This document shows, in pieces, positions 50,447-58,115 of a stretch of 64,000 nucleotides of DNA. Position numbers and translations under genes: made by a program. The stretch's first letter is position 1. Each line of letters starts with the position of its first letter. The stretch is taken from contig CAWENB010000002.1 of the NCBI GenBank assembly GCA_963810525.1, forward strand, positions 248,001-312,000. The letters run 5' to 3'. The DNA comes from JAICLK01 sp963810525 (lineage in GTDB: Bacteria > Patescibacteriota > Saccharimonadia > Saccharimonadales > UBA4665). The notes under the pieces are model-generated. The model did no database searches. It saw nothing but the letters and a program-made list of their open reading frames with translations, and had not been told where the DNA came from.

Positions 50447-50550
50447 TGAGTGAACATGTTAACAAAGGCCTACGCCACGTGATTCAAACTACACCCGAAA
50501 GCAGGCTGGCAAGCGCTATAGCGGAAATCGATCAAGGAGGCAAAGCATAA
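50446..50550 (+). CDS. 34-residue micro-protein bridging rpsL and rpsG
   Basis: ATG 50446 overlaps the rpsL stop (TAATG) and the frame ends at TAA 50548-50550, overlapping the rpsG start (TAATG again). It encodes MSEHVNKGLRHVIQTTPESR and ends IAEIDQGGKA. The codons for DQGG hold the aaggagg of rpsG. The exact double overlap suggests it is translated and couples S12 to S7. The peptide itself may have no function. Confidence 0.55.
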   Translation: MSEHVNKGLRHVIQTTPESRLASAIAEIDQGGKA

Positions 50551-51029
50551 TGCCACGCCACAAAACCAAAGCACTCGTGCGTGATATTCCACCCGACCGT
50601 TTATATAACAGTATGATGGTGCAACGCCTGATTAACCGCGTCATGCTGAGCGGCAAAAAGCAAATTGCTGAGCGGCTGGTATACGGTGGCATGCAAAAGG
50701 CTGCCGATAAGCTCAAGGTTCAGAACCCGCTTGAAGTTTTTGAGCAGGCCATGAGGAATGTCCAGCCACAAGTCGAGACCCGTTCACGTCGCGTTGGCGG
50801 CGCCAACTATCAGATCCCGTTTGAAGTAAAGGGCCAGCGCCAGACGCACCTGACCATCATGTGGTTCGTTGCTGCCGCCCGCTCCCGCAGCGGAATGAGC
50901 ATGGAAGACCGCATCGCGCTCGAACTCGTTGACGCCTACAACGGCCAAGGCGCTGCAGTAAAGAAGCGGGAAGACACCCACAAAATGGCCGAAGCAAACC
51001 GCGCTTTCGCTCACTTCGCCCGAAGTTAA
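50550..51029 (+). CDS. rpsG: Ribosomal protein uS7
   Basis: The 159-residue protein begins MPRHKTKALVRDIPPDRLYN and binds the 3' major domain of 16S rRNA. It has NRVMLSGKKQIAERLVYGGM, VRRVGGANYQIPFEV-type residues (here SRRVGGANYQIPFEV) and KKREDTHKMAEANRAFAHF at the end. The length matches the family. It starts at the TAATG overlap with the micro-ORF. Confidence 0.97.
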   Translation: MPRHKTKALVRDIPPDRLYNSMMVQRLINRVMLSGKKQIAERLVYGGMQKAADKLKVQNPLEVFEQAMRNVQPQVETRSRRVGGANYQIPFEVKGQRQTHLTIMWFVAAARSRSGMSMEDRIALELVDAYNGQGAAVKKREDTHKMAEANRAFAHFARS

Positions 51030-51035
51030 CACCTC

Positions 51036-51338
51036 ATGGCTAACGCTTCTCCGCGAATGCCGGCACAGGAAATTAGTCTGTGCGCAAATTTGCTCGAGGA
51101 TGAAGAAGCGCGGTGCGCGACGACAGGGTTGGTCTGTCCCACTCAACTTGCAGTATGGGCAGAATGCCAGTACACCCCCCAGCAGGGTACTGTTGACCTC
51201 GATGACAATCAGCTCGAATTCACCAGAAGCACGTCCGAAGACCAAGTAGCCGTGCAAGGCCTGATAACAGCGCACCAACAAACCGCTTTGCGTCAAAGTT
51301 GTAGCGGCCCGCAAGACGGAACCTGTCCGATTAGTTAG
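51036..51338 (+). CDS. Small cysteine-containing protein, 100 aa (str cluster, first)
   Basis: The gene starts six bases after rpsG. It reads MANASPRMPAQEISLCANLL, then RCATTGLVCPTQLAVWAECQ, and ends SCSGPQDGTCPIS. The C-x-x-T-G-x-x-C-P pair and the terminal C...G-x-C pair recur in the next gene, so the two appear to be paralogues with a possible metal or disulfide site. I do not recognise a family. After the TAG stop the same frame stays open for another 33 codons. Confidence 0.6.
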   Translation: MANASPRMPAQEISLCANLLEDEEARCATTGLVCPTQLAVWAECQYTPQQGTVDLDDNQLEFTRSTSEDQVAVQGLITAHQQTALRQSCSGPQDGTCPIS

Positions 51339-51527
51339 GGTATAGCCGACGGAAAAGGTGACGGCTACGATATGATTGCCGCCGTGAGCATTGCAGCAGT
51401 CGCTAATGAAGTATGTCAGCAAATGTTCATGAAAGTATGATGGGTACAAAATATCGGGAAGCTATGATGAATATAAAACAACTATCTAATCCGCCTGAAG
51501 TTAACCGAACCTTGGCCTGAGACTAAT

Positions 51528-51854
51528 ATGGCCGAACGGGCAATTTGTCCTTCAACAGGTGATTCTTGTCCTGCTCGTCAACAAATAATCGAAAACTTAG
51601 CATACTGGAGCACACAAGAAACCGCCATAACTACTGATGTAGACGCGTACCGTATGGCGCGTTTTTTATCAGTGCGGGGCGTGGCATATTTCATAGCGAG
51701 ATGTTACGGAATTCCATTACCAGGTGAGGAGCTATTATCAATAGTGCATCAAAAGCAGGATCGGGCCGCCAGAATACTTGCTATACCCTGTATTGAAGGC
51801 GCATGCGAAGCACAGATAGTGCTTGACAGGGAGTTACGAAACGACGCGCAATAA
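51528..51854 (+). CDS. Small cysteine-containing protein, 108 aa (str cluster, second)
   Basis: The protein begins MAERAICPSTGDSCPARQQI and ends IPCIEGACEAQIVLDREL. The pattern C-x-x-T-G-x-x-C-P at the start and C-x-x-G-x-C near the end match the previous protein, while the middle is helical (YRMARFLSVRGVAYFIARCY). It is probably a cytoplasmic paralogue of unknown role. The spacer before it (51339-51527) has only short frames. Confidence 0.6.
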   Translation: MAERAICPSTGDSCPARQQIIENLAYWSTQETAITTDVDAYRMARFLSVRGVAYFIARCYGIPLPGEELLSIVHQKQDRAARILAIPCIEGACEAQIVLDRELRNDAQ

Positions 51855-51947
51855 TATTCTGATAGTATAATGAGGTACAAGTCATGACACATGAAACATC
51901 CACAATAGAATTCCGTTATACCGGTACGGTGCATGGGGTTAGGATCT

Positions 51948-52352
51948 ATGCCTAACCGAGACCCAGATATTCCGCTTTGCGGCTCCTGTTTATTCCGGCC
52001 GATCTGCCGCGAAACCGGTGGTCGCGTGCCAGGATTGTTGCGCATCACTACCAGACAATTACCTGATGGAGCTCCAGTCGCAGTAGTTTACAGCTTGGAT
52101 GACCCTGGAGACAATGTTGCCCATCGTTTTACGGAAACGTCCAGTCCGGATACAAGTTTAGCCGTGCAACTGGCAAGCAGTTGCGCTCCAATCGTCGAAG
52201 GGCTAGCCCTCCATACCTATGTCGACAACTTAGATGTCAGAATTGCCGCCCAGCAACGCGACCAGACTGCTCATTGCCGGATTGGCCGATTACTAGTGCA
52301 CGACCAGACACTGCCGCCGAACCTGCTTTATCAAACACAAAAAACCGATTAG
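51948..52352 (+). CDS. Small cysteine-containing protein, 134 aa (str cluster, third)
   Basis: The start at ATG 51948 follows ggttagg; an in-frame ATG lies 15 bases upstream. It opens MPNRDPDIPLCGSCLFRPIC, a C-x-x-C-x5-C cluster suited to metal binding. The rest is beta-rich (LLRITTRQLPDGAPVAVVYS) with HTYVDNLDVRIAAQQRD. Two more cysteines occur later. No family is recognised. Confidence 0.55.
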   Translation: MPNRDPDIPLCGSCLFRPICRETGGRVPGLLRITTRQLPDGAPVAVVYSLDDPGDNVAHRFTETSSPDTSLAVQLASSCAPIVEGLALHTYVDNLDVRIAAQQRDQTAHCRIGRLLVHDQTLPPNLLYQTQKTD

Positions 52353-52395
52353 AATCCATTCATAAACATGCAAATGCGAGGGAAGGCAAGGCGGT

Positions 52396-52833
52396 ATGGC
52401 AGCAACAGAAGGAACTACGCTCACAAGAAGTCAATTTGCATTTACCGGCTTCAGGCCGTTCCGGGTTGAAACGGTAGGCGACGATATTGCGAACGGGGAC
52501 GAGGAGCGTCAAAGCTATCTTGTTACCGAATTACAACCGGGAGGCGGCGGGGTACATTTAGCCCCGCAACGCCCGCGACGATGTATTGCTGCCGAGGTCA
52601 TACGAATACTGCCTGGCAGAGCATGCGTAACATTCGTAATCAATGCCAACGTGATAACCGCCCGGGCCGACAGCTCACCAGCCGAACAATTCGAAGCTTC
52701 TGTCGTCCGCGGGGAATCAGGGGAAGAACCACAACTATCGCTAATGTATACTGATCGGCGCGGTGCCCTCACAATTGACGACGAGATGCTCACGCTTGCA
52801 GGACTCGCGACGGCGGCCTTTGGGGTAGAGTAG
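52396..52833 (+). CDS. Hypothetical protein, 145 aa (str cluster, fourth)
   Basis: It opens MAATEGTTLTRSQFAFTGFR and is beta-rich: SYLVTELQPGGGGVHLAPQR, CIAAEVIRILPGRACVTFVI. There are only two cysteines. The end is acidic and helical (IDDEMLTLAGLATAAFGVE). It is followed by a fusA promoter. Function unknown. Confidence 0.55.
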   Translation: MAATEGTTLTRSQFAFTGFRPFRVETVGDDIANGDEERQSYLVTELQPGGGGVHLAPQRPRRCIAAEVIRILPGRACVTFVINANVITARADSSPAEQFEASVVRGESGEEPQLSLMYTDRRGALTIDDEMLTLAGLATAAFGVE

Positions 52834-52849
52834 GTACAGTTACGAAGTT

Positions 52850-52877
52850 TTGAGAAAAGTCGTACGTAAGTTATAAT
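52850..52877 (+). promoter_or_regulatory. fusA promoter
   Basis: TTGAGA (52850-52855), 16-bp spacer and TATAAT (52872-52877). It gives a leader of about 140 bases before fusA, long enough for regulatory folding, although I see no known riboswitch. Confidence 0.7.
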
Positions 52878-53026
52878 CAACAAAAAGTCATTAACCTCGT
52901 GTAAGCGCGTAGTAGCACTAAAGGTGGCAGAGCTGACGTACGTATTGCTGACTTCTACGAGAACTGACTCAGACAGAATTTTATGAATAGTAATCAGAAG
53001 CTCCCAAATAGTTGTAAAGGAAAGAA

Positions 53027-55114
53027 ATGGCAGATAAGAAGTACACACTAAAAGACCTCCGCAACATCGGCATTATTGCTCACATTGACGCGGGTAAGAC
53101 GACTACGACTGAAGGTATTTTGTATCGGACCGGGCTGAAGCACAAAATCGGCGCTGTGCACGAGGGCGAAACCACAACCGACTGGATGGCGCAAGAGCGC
53201 GAGCGCGGCATCACGATCGTCTCCGCCGCGGTCACGTGCTACTGGAAAGGTCACCAGATCAATATCATCGACACGCCGGGACACATCGACTTCACGGTTG
53301 AGGTGGAGCGTTCGCTTCGCGTACTCGACGGCGCCTGCGTGGTATTCGACGGCAAGATGGGCGTTGAATCACAGTCCGAGACCGTCTGGCGCCAGGCCGA
53401 CAAGTACGGCGTGCCTCGTATTTGCTTTATCAATAAGATCAACCAGACCGGCGGCGACTTCTTCAAATCCCTCGAATCTATACACAACCGCCTGAACAAG
53501 CACGCCTTTCCAGTACACCTGCCGATCGGTTTCGAGCAAAGCATCAACGGTGTCGTCGACCTTGTATCCATGAAAGCCTACACCTATAAGGAGTTCACCG
53601 ACAAGGAGCTGACCGAGGGTGATATTCCGGCCGAAATGCTGGACGAGGTTAAGCGTTACCGCAGCCTGCTCATCGAAAATGCCGTGGCTGAAGACGAAGC
53701 CATGCTCGAGAAATATCTTGAAGTCGGCGAAGAAGGCCTCAGCGAGGACGAAATCCGCCAGGCTATCCGTTCAGCTACACTGACCGGTAAGTTCTATCCG
53801 GTTACCGGCGGCGACGGCCGCGGCGTGATCGTCGAAAAGGTGCTCGATATGGTCACTGACTTCCTGCCGAGCCCGCTCGACCGCGGCAGCACTTGGGGAA
53901 CCCACCCGAAAACCGGCGATGAAGTCGAGCGTACTCCCGACGAAACGCAGCCGTTTGCGGCGCTGGCCTTCAAGATTACAACCGATCCTTTTGTAGGAAA
54001 ACTCGCCTACTTTCGCGTTTACTCCGGCAAATTACTGGCCGGTTCATACGTACTAAACAGCTCGACCGGCGAGAAGGAACGCATCGGCCGTGTCGTGCGC
54101 TTACAAGCCGACAAACGTGAGGACGTCACCGAAGTCGGAGCCGGTGACATCGCCGCTATTGTGGGGCTCAAGGGCACCACGACCGGCAATACGCTATGCG
54201 ACCCGAACAATCCGATCGTGCTTGAAAGCATCACCTTCCCGGATCCGCCCGTCAGTATCGCGATCGAGCCAAAGACGAAATCTGACCAGGAGAAGATGAG
54301 CCTGGCCCTGCAGCGCCTGGCCGAAGAAGACCCGACTTTCCGCATCCGTGTCGATGACGAAACTGGTCAAACCATCATCAGCGGAATGGGCGAGCTGCAC
54401 CTCGAAATTCTGGTTGACCGTATGAAACGCGAGTTCAGCGTCGAGGCCAACATCGGCCAACCGCAGGTAGCATACCGTGAAACCGTTCGCAAAGACGGTG
54501 TTGAGGTTCAGGGCAAGTTTATTCGCCAGTCAGGTGGCCGCGGTCAATACGGGGATGTATGGCTGCGCATCAGCCAAAACGAAGTCGGCAAAGGTTTTGA
54601 GTTCATCAATTCGATTAAAGGTGGCGTTGTGCCGGGTGAATACATCAAGCCGGTTGAGCAAGGCATTATCGAGGCCATGAGCAACGGCGTTCTGGCCGGT
54701 TACCCGGTCGTCGATATAAAGGCCGAGCTATACGACGGTTCGTACCACGACGTCGACTCATCAGAACTAGCCTTTAAAATCGCCGGTTCAATGGCGCTAC
54801 AAGATGGGGTCAAGAAAGCTAACCCGGTACTGCTCGAGCCGATCATGAAAGTCGTGGTCGTCACTCCGGAATCATTCATGGGTGATGTCATCGGCGATCT
54901 TAACTCCAAGCGCGGCCGCATCGAATCGATGGAAGATTTGAGTCCGGGCATCAAGGAAATTACCGCATTCGTGCCGCTCGGTGAAATGTTCGGCTACACC
55001 ACCAGTTTGCGTAGCATGACCCAGGGTCGCGCCAGTTCGAGCATGGAGCTCGACCACTACACCGACGTCCCGAACCATGTCGCGGAGGCAATCATCGCTA
55101 AAAACTCAAAATAG
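53027..55114 (+). CDS. fusA: Translation elongation factor G
   Basis: The 695-residue GTPase drives ribosomal translocation. The start follows aaaggaaag. GTP motifs are AHIDAGKTTTTEGILY (G1), RGITIVSAA (G2), DTPGHIDFTVEVERSL (G3) and FINKINQTGGDF (G4, N-K-I-N in place of the usual N-K-M-D). Domain IV shows RQSGGRGQYGDVW and the tip region GVVPGEYIKPVEQG. Length is normal for a single-copy EF-G. G4 with Asn at the last position could affect nucleotide choice and is worth noting. Confidence 0.95.
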   Translation: MADKKYTLKDLRNIGIIAHIDAGKTTTTEGILYRTGLKHKIGAVHEGETTTDWMAQERERGITIVSAAVTCYWKGHQINIIDTPGHIDFTVEVERSLRVLDGACVVFDGKMGVESQSETVWRQADKYGVPRICFINKINQTGGDFFKSLESIHNRLNKHAFPVHLPIGFEQSINGVVDLVSMKAYTYKEFTDKELTEGDIPAEMLDEVKRYRSLLIENAVAEDEAMLEKYLEVGEEGLSEDEIRQAIRSATLTGKFYPVTGGDGRGVIVEKVLDMVTDFLPSPLDRGSTWGTHPKTGDEVERTPDETQPFAALAFKITTDPFVGKLAYFRVYSGKLLAGSYVLNSSTGEKERIGRVVRLQADKREDVTEVGAGDIAAIVGLKGTTTGNTLCDPNNPIVLESITFPDPPVSIAIEPKTKSDQEKMSLALQRLAEEDPTFRIRVDDETGQTIISGMGELHLEILVDRMKREFSVEANIGQPQVAYRETVRKDGVEVQGKFIRQSGGRGQYGDVWLRISQNEVGKGFEFINSIKGGVVPGEYIKPVEQGIIEAMSNGVLAGYPVVDIKAELYDGSYHDVDSSELAFKIAGSMALQDGVKKANPVLLEPIMKVVVVTPESFMGDVIGDLNSKRGRIESMEDLSPGIKEITAFVPLGEMFGYTTSLRSMTQGRASSSMELDHYTDVPNHVAEAIIAKNSK

Positions 55115-55186
55115 GCTAAAGTAACGATACAGATATTTGTTTGCTTTTTAAGCATATTGGTGTATAATATATATGGAGATATTGAC

Positions 55187-55441
55187 ATGTTACAAGAACG
55201 ACTATTAGCTGAAACGACTCCTATGGACCCCCCTGAAGTGGTTGCAGCCAACCCTGACGGGCGGCCAACGGAAGTACTACTCGCCGCTTTGCGAGCCACC
55301 AACATATGTTTAGGTAGAACGATTTTAGAATTCGCCGAAACCGGTGGCATAGGTTTGCCCGCAACTGCAGATTTCAACGAACTTGCGCAGGATGCCGAGA
55401 CGCTTGGCGGTGCATTGGTACAGAGCCGAAAACATCAGTAA
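55187..55441 (+). CDS. Small protein between fusA and tuf, 84 aa
   Basis: The start is ATG 55187 behind ggag; TATAAT at 55163-55168 gives it its own transcript start. It reads MLQERLLAETTPMDPPEVVA, with a helix EVLLAALRATNICLGRTILE and ends ALVQSRKHQ. I do not recognise it. It is one of several short genes placed inside the translation gene cluster. Confidence 0.55.
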   Translation: MLQERLLAETTPMDPPEVVAANPDGRPTEVLLAALRATNICLGRTILEFAETGGIGLPATADFNELAQDAETLGGALVQSRKHQ

Positions 55442-55445
55442 ACTA

Positions 55446-55474
55446 TTTACATACCTTCGGTTTTTCCCTATACT
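55446..55474 (+). promoter_or_regulatory. tuf promoter
   Basis: TTTACA (55446-55451), 17-bp spacer and TATACT (55469-55474). It supplies tuf with its own transcript, and aaaaggag precedes the ATG at 55546. Confidence 0.7.
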
Positions 55475-55545
55475 ATCCTCATCAACTCGTGTGAGTGCTT
55501 TATTCTCATGCAACTAAATGTATAAATTAAAAGGAGTTACCCTCA

Positions 55546-56730
55546 ATGGCAGATCAATTCGACCGCAGCAAGCCCCACATTAACGTCGGTACCATGGGCC
55601 ACGTCGACCACGGCAAGACCACGCTGACCGCTGCAATCACCGCAGTCCTCGCAAAGAAACTTCCCAGCAGCATTAATAAACCCGTCAAGTATGACGAGAT
55701 CGACAACGCTCCCGAAGAAAAAGCCCGCGGTATTACGATCGCCACATCGCACCAGGAATACGAAAGCGAGAATCGCCACTACGCTCACGTCGATATGCCG
55801 GGGCACGCCGACTACGTCAAAAACATGATTACCGGCGCCGCCCAGGTTGACGGCGCTATCCTCGTCGTATCCGCTGCCGACGGCCCGATGCCGCAAACTC
55901 GCGAGCACGTACTACTAGCTCGTCAGGTTGGCGTACCTTCAGTCCTCGTATTCCTTAATAAGATGGACCTTGCTGATGAGGAACTGGTCGAACTGGTCGA
56001 AGAAGAAATTCGCGACTTGCTTGATAAAAACGGCTTTGACCGCAACGCACCGATTATCCGTGGGTCAGCAACGAAAGCACTCGAAGGCGACTCGGCCAAC
56101 GAAGATGCCATCATGGAGCTCGTCAAAGCTATGGATGACTTCATACCTGAGCCGAAGCGCGAACTCGACAAGCCGTTCCTTATGCCGATTGAGGATGTGT
56201 TCAGTATCAAGGGTCGCGGCACCGTCGCCACCGGCCGTGTTGAGCAAGGTATCGTAAAAGTAAACGAAGAAGTCGAAATCGTAGGCCTGCATGACACCAA
56301 AAAGACTGTCGTAACCGGCGTTGAAATGTTCAAGAAGAACCTCGACCAAGGTCAGGCCGGCGACAACGTCGGCGTACTGCTCCGAGGTATTGAGCGCGAC
56401 GACATCGAGCGCGGCCAGGTGCTTGCCAAACCGGGCACCATCACGCCGCACACCGAATTTGACTCCGAAGTCTACGTACTAACAAAGGAAGAAGGCGGCC
56501 GTCACACCCCGTTCTTTAAGGGCTACAAACCACAGTTCTACTTCCGCACCACGGACGTGACCGGTGAAGTTGAACTTCCGGCCGACAAAGAAATGGTCAT
56601 GCCAGGTGACACCATTACATTCAAGGTAAAGTTACTGCAGCCGATTGCCATGGACCAGGGTCTGCGCTTCGCTATACGCGAGGGCGGTCGCACTGTCGGC
56701 GCCGGAGTCGTCACTAAGATCATCAATTAA
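55546..56730 (+). CDS. tuf: Translation elongation factor Tu
   Basis: The 394-residue GTPase brings aminoacyl-tRNA to the ribosome. GTP motifs are GHVDHGKTTLTAAI (G1), RGITIATSHQEYES (G2), DMPGHADYVKNMITGAAQVD (G3) and FLNKMDLAD (G4). G2 carries ITIATSH where most bacteria have ITINTAH; G4 has N-K-M-D rather than N-K-C-D. The C-terminal domains are complete, ending in GRTVGAGVVTKI. EF-Tu is the known target of Doc-type toxins, and a Doc gene lies at 17581. Confidence 0.97.
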   Translation: MADQFDRSKPHINVGTMGHVDHGKTTLTAAITAVLAKKLPSSINKPVKYDEIDNAPEEKARGITIATSHQEYESENRHYAHVDMPGHADYVKNMITGAAQVDGAILVVSAADGPMPQTREHVLLARQVGVPSVLVFLNKMDLADEELVELVEEEIRDLLDKNGFDRNAPIIRGSATKALEGDSANEDAIMELVKAMDDFIPEPKRELDKPFLMPIEDVFSIKGRGTVATGRVEQGIVKVNEEVEIVGLHDTKKTVVTGVEMFKKNLDQGQAGDNVGVLLRGIERDDIERGQVLAKPGTITPHTEFDSEVYVLTKEEGGRHTPFFKGYKPQFYFRTTDVTGEVELPADKEMVMPGDTITFKVKLLQPIAMDQGLRFAIREGGRTVGAGVVTKIIN

Positions 56731-56779
56731 TCTAGCAAATTAGCATCAGCTCGTACATTAAGAAGGAATCAAACCAGCC

Positions 56780-57109
56780 ATGGAAGCAACCAAAAAGACA
56801 GATACCAAACAACGGATTCGCATTCGTCTCAAGGCCTACGATCATAAGGTGATCGATCAGGCGGCGAAGCAGATTGTTGATACGGCGCTACGCACCGGTG
56901 CAACTTTGGCTGGCCCGATTCCGCTGCCGACCCGTAAAAGCACCTTCACGGTTATCAAAAGCCCGCATGTTTACAAGAAGGGTCGTGAGCAATTCGAGAT
57001 GCGCGTTCACAAGCGCCTCATCGATGTGCTGGAGCCGACACCCAAAACCATCGATAGTCTGATGAACCTCAGCCTCCCCGCAGGTTGTGACGTCGAAATA
57101 AAAATGTAA
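56780..57109 (+). CDS. rpsJ: Ribosomal protein uS10
   Basis: The 109-residue protein begins MEATKKTDTKQRIRIRLKAY and has the rRNA-binding hairpin AGPIPLPTRKSTFTVIKSPH, VYKKGREQFEMRVHKRLIDV. It sits in the 30S head. It is 49 bases after tuf and is followed at once by a strong terminator, so it is the last gene of the tuf transcript and not the first gene of the S10 operon. Confidence 0.97.
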   Translation: MEATKKTDTKQRIRIRLKAYDHKVIDQAAKQIVDTALRTGATLAGPIPLPTRKSTFTVIKSPHVYKKGREQFEMRVHKRLIDVLEPTPKTIDSLMNLSLPAGCDVEIKM

Positions 57110-57115
57110 CAATAA

Positions 57116-57137
57116 GCGCCCGAAAGGGCGTTTTTTT
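57116..57137 (+). terminator. Rho-independent terminator after rpsJ
   Basis: cgccc-gaaa-gggcg (57117-57130) with a GNRA tetraloop is followed by seven T. It ends the str-tuf-rpsJ transcript. Confidence 0.92.
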
Positions 57138-57173
57138 AAATAGAAGCGCTCCTGCCTATGCGGGGCAATACGC

Positions 57174-57179
57174 TATAAT
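57174..57179 (+). promoter_or_regulatory. -10 box of a leaderless idi transcript
   Basis: TATAAT is seven bases before the GTG start at 57187, with no room for a ribosome binding site. A good -35 box is not visible. Confidence 0.5.
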
Positions 57180-57186
57180 CTACATT

Positions 57187-57738
57187 GTGTCAGATATTGA
57201 GAATATTGTTTTTGTAGATGAAAACGGGGTACCGACCGGCGAGATCGGTCCCAAACTAGCCAGCCATACAGCCGACACCCGGCTTCACCTGGCGTTTTCA
57301 TGTTATATCCTACGGCGAGACGATAATAAATTTCTTGTAACCCAACGGTCGCATGTCAAGAAAGTTTGGCCGGATGTTTGGACGAACAGCCTGTGCGGCC
57401 ACCCGGCGCCGGACGAAAGTATGGAAGCTGCTATCCGCCGGCGAGCAGAGTTCGAAGTCGGGCTTGAAGAGTTAGACGGCATCAATTGCGTCGTGCCCGT
57501 CTACACATATAAAACACCGCCGTACAACGGTATTATCGAGCATGAATACTGTCCGATTTTTGTCGCCTTTACGCGCGAAGAGCCGCAGCCGAATCCGGAT
57601 GAAGTCGAAGCTTTCCAATGGGTTACTTGGACGGCTTACGTTAGGATGCTTGAGTTGAAACCGGAGAAAATGAGCTACTGGAGTAAAGACCAATACCGCA
57701 TATTACAGAATCACGAGCCTTTTGCGTCATTGCACTAA
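57187..57738 (+). CDS. idi: Isopentenyl-diphosphate delta-isomerase, type 1
   Basis: The 183-residue Nudix-fold enzyme interconverts isopentenyl and dimethylallyl diphosphate for isoprenoid synthesis. The catalytic Cys is in TNSLCGHPAP and the catalytic Glu in IIEHEYCPIF; HLAFSCYILRRDDN supplies a metal-binding His. RRRAEFEVGLEEL is the Nudix-like helix. The start is GTG. It begins a small unit inserted between rpsJ and rplC. Confidence 0.93.
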   Translation: MSDIENIVFVDENGVPTGEIGPKLASHTADTRLHLAFSCYILRRDDNKFLVTQRSHVKKVWPDVWTNSLCGHPAPDESMEAAIRRRAEFEVGLEELDGINCVVPVYTYKTPPYNGIIEHEYCPIFVAFTREEPQPNPDEVEAFQWVTWTAYVRMLELKPEKMSYWSKDQYRILQNHEPFASLH

Positions 57739-57772
57739 TACCCAAAAAAACTCTTATGCTAAAATAGTTTTG

Positions 57773-58051
57773 ATGGCAAAAACAAAAACCAAAAAGCATC
57801 GAGCTACCGTAGAGTTAGACAGCATATTCTTGCTCAAACTAGTACTCTATCTGGTTGTCGGATCGTTGTGGTTATGGCTGAGAAGCCCGGACGGTAGCGG
57901 GCAAATTCCCATTCCGATTGGTCTCGTGATCGGATTCGCGTTTGCGACACATGAGCATTTCAGGATTGATCGTAAGATTGAATATGCCTTGCTGCTACTG
58001 GCCATGTTCGTCGGTTTCTGGACAATGGGCGGGGTATATTTAACCTACTGA
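57773..58051 (+). CDS. Small integral membrane protein, 92 aa
   Basis: The start is ATG 57773 (MAKTKTKKHRATVELDSIFL), seven bases after a TAAAAT box with an extended TGC, so the mRNA is probably leaderless. Three helices follow a basic tail: LLKLVLYLVVGSLWLWL, IPIGLVIGFAFATHEHF and YALLLLAMFVGFWTMGGVYL. It lies between idi and the deaminase-like gene. No family is recognised. Confidence 0.6.
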   Translation: MAKTKTKKHRATVELDSIFLLKLVLYLVVGSLWLWLRSPDGSGQIPIPIGLVIGFAFATHEHFRIDRKIEYALLLLAMFVGFWTMGGVYLTY

Positions 58052-58115
58052 CCTTGACCGGTCATAAACTCAAGTGCTACTATAGTTCCAACTTAAAAGG
58101 AAGCAGATCCATCCG

